Origin: an uncultured Cellulomonadaceae bacterium
Lineage (GTDB): Bacteria > Actinomycetota > Actinomycetes > Actinomycetales > Cellulomonadaceae
NCBI GenBank assembly: GCA_947495165.1
Contig: CANLXM010000002.1
Coordinates: forward strand, 496,001-560,000
DNA: 64,000 bases
Direction: 5' to 3'
The notes under the pieces were generated by a model that was given only the letters and a program-made list of their open reading frames with translations, did not search any database and had not been told where the DNA came from. The position numbers and the translations under genes were made by a program. Shown here in pieces: positions 59,735 to 64,000 of this stretch (position 1 is the stretch's first letter; the number at the start of each line of letters is the position of its first letter).

Positions 59735-61273
59735 TCAGGGACGCCCGGCGTACGGCATCGACTGGCTGTAGCGCATCGGCACGATGTTGACCTGCTTGCC
59801 GGGCACGGGGGCCTCGATCATCTGCCCACCGCCTGCGTAGATCGCGACGTGGTAGATGGTCGAAGGGTTTGCCGTGTTGCTCGCGTAGAAGAGCAGGTCT
59901 CCGGGGCGCAGGGACGCGTAGGAGATCTTCTTGACGTGCGCGTACTGCGAGCGCGAGGTCCGCGTGATCCCGACGCCCTGGCTGCCCCAGGCCATCGAGG
60001 TCAGGCCCGAGCAGTCGAACGCCGTGGGTCCGGTCGACCCCCAGACGTAGTCGGCACCGATCTGCTGGCGCGCCCAGGCGACGGCGGCGCGGCCCTGCCG
60101 GGCGGTCCCGACGGACGTGCCCGAACCGAGACCCGGCGTCGAGACGACGGGCGGCGTCGGGGGCTGCACGGGCGGCGGCGTCGGACGCACCGGCTCCCGC
60201 GACGGCTCCTGGCTCGGCTCCTGGACGGGTTCCCGGCTCGGCTCCTGGCTCGGCTCCTCGACCGGCTCCCGGCTCGGCTCCTCGACCGGCTCCCGCGACG
60301 GCTCCCGGACCGGTTCCCGGACGGGCTCCCGCGACGGCGGGGCTGCAGGCTCCTCGTTCTCCTGCTCGGCCTGCTCGCGCTCCGCCTGCTCACGCTCGGC
60401 CCGCTCACGGTCCGCCTGCTCACGCTCGGCCTGCTCGCGGTCCGCCTGCTCACGGGCGAGCCGTTCGCGCTCGGCCGCCTGCTCGGCTGCCCGACGGCGC
60501 TCGGCGTCGATCGCGTCCTGACGCTCGCGCTCGAGCGCTGCGGTGGTACCGCGGGCCTCGGCGAGGCGTCCGATGAGCGCGGCGCGCTGGTCCTCGGCGT
60601 CGGCGACCGCGGCCTGTGCGGCCTGCTGCTGGACGTTCGCGCGCTCGAGGGCGGCGTCCGCGTTCTTGGCGGCCTTCTCCTTCGCGGCCAGCGCCTCGGT
60701 CGCCCGCTCCTGCATCGTGGCGGCGACGAGCGAGTCCGCGCGGAACTGCTGCACCGCGGTGTCGGCCACCCCGTTGACGACCTCGAGGGCGTTGGTGCGC
60801 TCGACGACCTCCTCGAGCCCCTCGGCCGAGAGCACCGCCTGGAGCCCCTGCATGGCCCCGCCGCTGCGGTACTGCTCGATCGCGATCCCGGCCAGGGTCC
60901 GGCGGGAGACCTCCATCTGGGCCAGAGCGCCGTCGAGCTGGCTCTGGGCCGCAGCCGCGTCCGCCGCCGCGGTCTCGACCGCCGTCTGCGCGACCAGGTA
61001 CTCCTCGCCCGCGAGCTGGGCCGCGACCCAGGCGTCGTCGAGCGTCACGTTCAGGGAGGCGAGCTGCACCTCGACCTGGGCGACATCGAGGGCTGCGACG
61101 TCCTCCGCCTGACGCGCGGCCTGGATCTCCTCCTCGCTCGGCGCCGTGGGGTCGGCCATCGCGCCGCTGGTCCCGGCGAGCCCGAGCAGCGTCACCGCGA
61201 GCCCGAGCGCGAGAGCACGGCGACGCAGGGGCGCCGGGGCGCCAGGAAGGGCGCGGCGGGACGTGGCGACCAT
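59735..61273 (-). CDS. NlpC/P60 peptidoglycan hydrolase with coiled coil (RipA-like)
   Basis: Secreted endopeptidase of 512 aa. Signal peptide about 1-45. A long coiled coil (about 50-300) is rich in Ala/Glu/Gln and carries REQAE/REQAD heptad-like repeats. A Pro-Glu-Arg-Ser linker (EPSREPV repeats) precedes the C40 domain (about 390-512), with catalytic Cys in FDCSGLTSMAWG, His in STIYHVAIYAGGG and a following polar residue. It cuts the peptide stem for cell separation. GAGAGGA precedes the ATG. Five 9-bp MtrA-like repeats lie upstream. Confidence 0.93.
   Translation of the reverse strand: MVATSRRALPGAPAPLRRRALALGLAVTLLGLAGTSGAMADPTAPSEEEIQAARQAEDVAALDVAQVEVQLASLNVTLDDAWVAAQLAGEEYLVAQTAVETAAADAAAAQSQLDGALAQMEVSRRTLAGIAIEQYRSGGAMQGLQAVLSAEGLEEVVERTNALEVVNGVADTAVQQFRADSLVAATMQERATEALAAKEKAAKNADAALERANVQQQAAQAAVADAEDQRAALIGRLAEARGTTAALERERQDAIDAERRRAAEQAAERERLAREQADREQAEREQADRERAEREQAEREQAEQENEEPAAPPSREPVREPVREPSREPVEEPSREPVEEPSQEPSREPVQEPSQEPSREPVRPTPPPVQPPTPPVVSTPGLGSGTSVGTARQGRAAVAWARQQIGADYVWGSTGPTAFDCSGLTSMAWGSQGVGITRTSRSQYAHVKKISYASLRPGDLLFYASNTANPSTIYHVAIYAGGGQMIEAPVPGKQVNIVPMRYSQSMPYAGRP
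60183..60345 (-). repeat. Degenerate tandem repeat coding EPSREPV-type linker
   Basis: Irregular 9-, 12- and 21-bp units around CCGGCTCCCGCGACGGCTCC code repeated (R/E)EPSREPV and EPSQEPS blocks. The repeat makes this linker a likely length-variable segment among strains. Confidence 0.75.
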
Positions 61274-61359
61274 GGTGGTCCTCTCAAGATGCGGGGGTAG
61301 CCCACTGAGGCTATCTCGCGCGCCCCGGCTTGGGAACACCTGCCTCATCCCAATCACCT

Positions 61360-61404
61360 GCCACTCCTGTCACATGTGGCACATCTGTCACACCTGTCAC
61401 GAGG
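61360..61404 (-). promoter_or_regulatory. Five 9-bp direct repeats, candidate MtrA sites
   Basis: Plus-strand units start at 61360, 61369, 61378, 61387 and 61396: GCCACTCCT, GTCACATGT, GGCACATCT, GTCACACCT, GTCACGAGG. Consensus G-N-CAC-A-NN-T. They resemble GTCACA direct repeats reported for MtrA. They lie 87-131 bp upstream of the hydrolase start. Confidence 0.55.
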
Positions 61405-61521
61405 GCGACGCCGCACCCGGTCCCTCCGGCGCCCCGTGGTCGCTCGCACCAGCCCGCGCAGCAGATCTGGACACTTGTCCGTATCGCGAGACGGCCCTGC
61501 CGTCGCCCTCCTCCCGGCCCC

Positions 61522-61527
61522 TATGGT
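61522..61527 (+). promoter_or_regulatory. -10 box of the met leader transcript
   Basis: TATGGT lies exactly 6 nt upstream of the ATG at 61534, the spacing seen for about a dozen other leaderless starts in the window. No clear -35 is visible. Confidence 0.5.
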
Positions 61528-61533
61528 CGTGCC

Positions 61534-61557
61534 ATGACCCGTCGAATGTGTTGCTGA
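61534..61557 (+). CDS. Leaderless Cys-Cys leader peptide upstream of metY (7 aa)
   Basis: Short reading frame ATG-ACC-CGT-CGA-ATG-TGT-TGC-TGA, encoding MTRRMCC. The two terminal cysteine codons and sulfur-gene position fit the cysteine-responsive attenuation peptides described for mycobacteria. It ends 173 nt before metY, leaving room for a regulatory structure. Too short to judge by coding statistics; support is the tandem Cys codons, the -10 spacing and the genomic place. Confidence 0.6.
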   Translation: MTRRMCC

Positions 61558-61730
61558 TCACCGCACACCCGCCGCGCAGTCCCTGACTCCGGCCGCAGGT
61601 GCGGAACCAGACCCCAGCCCCCCACGTGGCGGGCGAGGAGGCGACCCACCTGCCCGACGGCGCACCGCCGACGACGCACCCCGGCACCCTCGCTGCTCCA
61701 CGGCCCCCCGACAACGACGCAGGAGCCACG

Positions 61731-63074
61731 ATGAGCACTCCCGAATGGTCCTTCGAGACCCTCCAGATCCACGCGGGCCAGAGCCCGGACCCCACGACGG
61801 GCGCCCGTGCGCTCCCGATCTACCAGACCACGTCCTTCGTCTTCCCCGACGCCGACACCGCTGCGGACCGCTTCGCTCTCAAGGACCTCGGCCCCATCTA
61901 CACGCGGATCGGCAACCCCACCCAGCAGGTCGTCGAGGACCGCGTCGCCGCGCTCGAGGGCGGCGTCGGCGCACTCCTGGTGTCCTCCGGCCAGGCCGCC
62001 GCCACCCTCGCGATCCTCAACATCGCCGAAGCCGGCGACCACGTCGTGGCGAGCCCGAGCCTGTACGGCGGGACGTACAACCTGCTGCACCACACCCTGG
62101 CGAAGCTCGGGGTCCAGACCACCTTCGTCACCGACCCGCACGACGCCCAGGCGTGGCGCGACGCCGTGCAGCCCAACACCAAGCTCTTCTTCGCCGAGTC
62201 CATCCCGAACCCGCGCTCGGACGTCCTCGACATCGAGACGGTCGCCGACGTCGCGCACACCGCCGGCGTCCCGCTGATCGTCGACAACACCGTCGCGACG
62301 CCGTACCTCATCAACCCCCTGCGCTGGGGCGCCGACATCGTGGTGCACTCGGCGACGAAGTACCTGGGCGGTCACGGCACCGCGATCGGCGGCGTGATCG
62401 TCGACGGCGGCAGCTTCGACTTCGCCCAGGACCCCGAGCGGTTCGCCAACTACAACACCCCCGACCCCTCCTACCACGGCCTCGTCTACGCACGTGACCT
62501 CGGCGTCGGCGGCGCGTTCGGAGCGAACCTCGCCTTCATCCTCAAGGCGCGGGTGCAGCTGCTGCGCGACCTCGGCTCGGCGATCAGCCCGTTCAACGCC
62601 TTCCTCATCGCCCAGGGCATCGAGACCCTCTCCCTGCGCGTCGAGCGGCACGTGTCGAACGCCCAGCAGGTGGCGGCCTTCCTCGAGGCGCGCGACGACG
62701 TGGTCGGCGTGCACTACGCCGGCCTCGCCTCGAGCCCGTGGCACGCGAACCAGACCAAGTACGCCCCGAAGGGCGCAGGCGCCGTGCTGGCCTTCGAGAT
62801 CGCCGGCGGCGCCGCGGCCGGCAAGGCGTTCGTCGACGGCCTGACGCTGCACTCGAACGTGGCCAACATCGGCGACGTCCGCTCGCTCGTGATCCACCCC
62901 GCGTCGACCACGCACAGCCAGCTCACCGCCGCCGAGCAGGAGCGGTCCGGGGTCACCCCCGGTCTGGTCCGGCTCGCCGTCGGCATCGAGAACGTCGCGG
63001 ACATCCTCGCGGACCTCGAGGCCGGCTTCGCGGCAGCCGCCGCGCACGCCGGCCTCGCCACGGCCGAGGTCTGA
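61731..63074 (+). CDS. metY: O-acetylhomoserine sulfhydrylase (aminocarboxypropyltransferase)
   Basis: PLP enzyme of 447 aa making homocysteine from O-acetylhomoserine and sulfide, direct sulfhydrylation in methionine synthesis. The Schiff-base Lys210 is in VHSATKYLGGHG; others are LPIYQTTSFVF near the start and IYTRIGNPTQQVVEDRVAALEGG. CAGGAG precedes the ATG; an in-frame extension from 61599 is rejected. Followed by metX after 4 bp. The Cys leader peptide upstream suggests control by cysteine supply. Confidence 0.96.
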   Translation: MSTPEWSFETLQIHAGQSPDPTTGARALPIYQTTSFVFPDADTAADRFALKDLGPIYTRIGNPTQQVVEDRVAALEGGVGALLVSSGQAAATLAILNIAEAGDHVVASPSLYGGTYNLLHHTLAKLGVQTTFVTDPHDAQAWRDAVQPNTKLFFAESIPNPRSDVLDIETVADVAHTAGVPLIVDNTVATPYLINPLRWGADIVVHSATKYLGGHGTAIGGVIVDGGSFDFAQDPERFANYNTPDPSYHGLVYARDLGVGGAFGANLAFILKARVQLLRDLGSAISPFNAFLIAQGIETLSLRVERHVSNAQQVAAFLEARDDVVGVHYAGLASSPWHANQTKYAPKGAGAVLAFEIAGGAAAGKAFVDGLTLHSNVANIGDVRSLVIHPASTTHSQLTAAEQERSGVTPGLVRLAVGIENVADILADLEAGFAAAAAHAGLATAEV

Positions 63075-63078
63075 GCCG

Positions 63079-64000
63079 ATGACGTCGCTCGAGCACGAGG
63101 CCGGCGACGCGCTCGCCCCCCCGCGCCTCGACGACGTCACCACCCGGCGTGCCGCTCCCCCGTACGCGGGGACGGCGCGCCGGGGCGGCCAGCCCGCAGG
63201 GGCAGGCCGCGGCTGGCGCCCGAGCCCCGCGCCCGGGCCAGTCGCGGCGGTCGGTGCGGTCGAGCTCGAGACCGGCACCGTCCTGCCCGACGTCGTCCTC
63301 GCCTACCAGACCTGGGGCACGCTCGCGGCCGACCGCTCCAACGCCGTGCTCGTGCTGCACGCGCTGACCGGGGGGACGGACGTCCGCACGGACGACCCGG
63401 CGCGGCCCGGCTGGTGGCAGGACCTGGTGGGGCCCGGGTGCCCGATCGACACCGACCGCTACTTCGTCGTCGCACCGAACGTCCTCGGGGGCTGTCACGG
63501 CTCGACCGGGCCGTCGTCGCTCGCGGCCGACGGACGTCCCTACGGCAGCCGCTTCCCGGTCGTCACGGTGCGCGACCAGGTGGCCGCCGAGATCCAGCTG
63601 AGCGTCGCCCTCGGGATCGACGCCTGGCAGTTCGTCGTCGGTGGGTCGATGGGCGGGCTGCGCGCCCTCGAGTGGGCGATCCTCGGGCCCGAGTCCGGGA
63701 TCGACGTCGTGTCCGTGGGCGTCATCGCCGCCACCGCCCAGTCGTCCGGGGACCAGATCGCCTGGGCGCACCCCCAGCTCGCGGCCATCCAGGCCGACCC
63801 GCACTTCCACGGGGGCGACTACTACGACCAGCCCGGCGCACCGACCACCGGGCTCGGCATCGCCCGGCAGATCGCCCACACCACCTACCGCAGCGCAGCG
63901 GAGCTCGACCGCCGCTTCGGTCGCATCCCCCAGGGCGCCGAGGACCCGCTGCGCGGCGGCCGGTTCGCCGTGCAGTCCTACCTCGACCACCACGCGCACA
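63079..64000 (+). CDS. metX: Homoserine O-acetyltransferase (partial, runs off window end)
   Basis: Alpha/beta-hydrolase enzyme that acetylates homoserine with acetyl-CoA, feeding MetY. The first 307 residues are present. The nucleophile Ser190 is in VGGSMGGLRALEW. LVLHALTGGTDV and FVVAPNVLGGCHGSTGPSS form the typical oxyanion and substrate region. An Ala/Pro/Gly-rich N-terminus of about 55 aa is longer than usual. The reading frame is open to 64000; the catalytic Asp and His lie beyond. GAGG precedes the ATG. Starts 4 bp after metY. Confidence 0.95.
   Translation, partial: MTSLEHEAGDALAPPRLDDVTTRRAAPPYAGTARRGGQPAGAGRGWRPSPAPGPVAAVGAVELETGTVLPDVVLAYQTWGTLAADRSNAVLVLHALTGGTDVRTDDPARPGWWQDLVGPGCPIDTDRYFVVAPNVLGGCHGSTGPSSLAADGRPYGSRFPVVTVRDQVAAEIQLSVALGIDAWQFVVGGSMGGLRALEWAILGPESGIDVVSVGVIAATAQSSGDQIAWAHPQLAAIQADPHFHGGDYYDQPGAPTTGLGIARQIAHTTYRSAAELDRRFGRIPQGAEDPLRGGRFAVQSYLDHHAH

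Noticed and set aside
61469..61480. GGACA-CT-TGTCC palindrome upstream of the met leader
   Set aside because: Short 5-bp arms, 42 bp from the -10 box, no known regulator match. Kept out as too weak.
61558..61730. SAM riboswitch upstream of metY
   Set aside because: I looked for the SAM-I/II/IV core sequences and found none; the leader-peptide explanation fits better. A covariance search would be decisive.

Overview
The window is chromosomal DNA from a very GC-rich actinobacterium. The best fit is Micrococcales, close to Cellulomonas/Cellulomonadaceae. The evidence is the extreme third-position GC, MshA (mycothiol synthesis), CarD, Lsr2, a DUF3180 protein next to folK, an MsiK-type sugar ATPase, xylose genes, and many leaderless genes whose start codon lies 6-7 nt after a TANNNT box. 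This placement is inferred from gene content only. I see no phage, insertion sequence, CRISPR array or rRNA.

Layout. 0-10.6 kb: LuxR-type response regulator, an orphan ABC ATPase, a small monooxygenase, tRNA-Thr(UGU), a kinase/membrane protein/DsbA-like operon on the minus strand, otsAB (trehalose), msiK and a DUF4032 gene. 10.7-18.5 kb: rlmB-cysS, an alanine-racemase-fold enzyme divergent from a sugar-lactone oxidase/YjbR/threonine aldolase operon, then ispDF. 18.5-29.7 kb: carD, a lipoprotein, the phosphate module pstSCAB + regX3/senX3 + phoU with two PHO-box arrays, then gpmA, mshA and a BFD-like Fe-S protein. 29.7-38.9 kb: ROK repressor, xylAB, lsr2, a small membrane protein, and the sugar ABC transporter chvE-mmsA-mmsB. 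39.1-58.9 kb: lysS, a cation exporter, then a long minus-strand housekeeping series with many 1-4 bp overlaps (dacB, metalloprotease, tilS, hpt, ftsH, folE, folP, folBK, DUF3180, two PH-domain proteins, DUF2520, panC, panD, nadB, vanY, nadC). 59.1-64 kb: ppa, an NlpC/P60 hydrolase, and metY-metX, which runs off the window end.

How the genes work together. The pst/reg/phoU block is a self-contained phosphate-sensing unit. xylAB and chvE-mmsAB look like one pentose uptake and catabolism unit, because both promoters carry the same spaced motif (ATAWGTT-N9-AACWAATC), the likely ROK-repressor operator. The chvE promoter also carries a LacI-type site over its -35. msiK carries a perfect 14-bp LacI-type palindrome. 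metY-metX is preceded by a leaderless seven-codon peptide ending Met-Cys-Cys, a candidate cysteine-responsive attenuator. The hydrolase gene is preceded by five 9-bp G-N-CAC units resembling MtrA sites. Two intergenic elements, downstream of carD and lysS, share a layout: a long inverted repeat beginning CGCYGAGTSCG that abuts a G-run tract.
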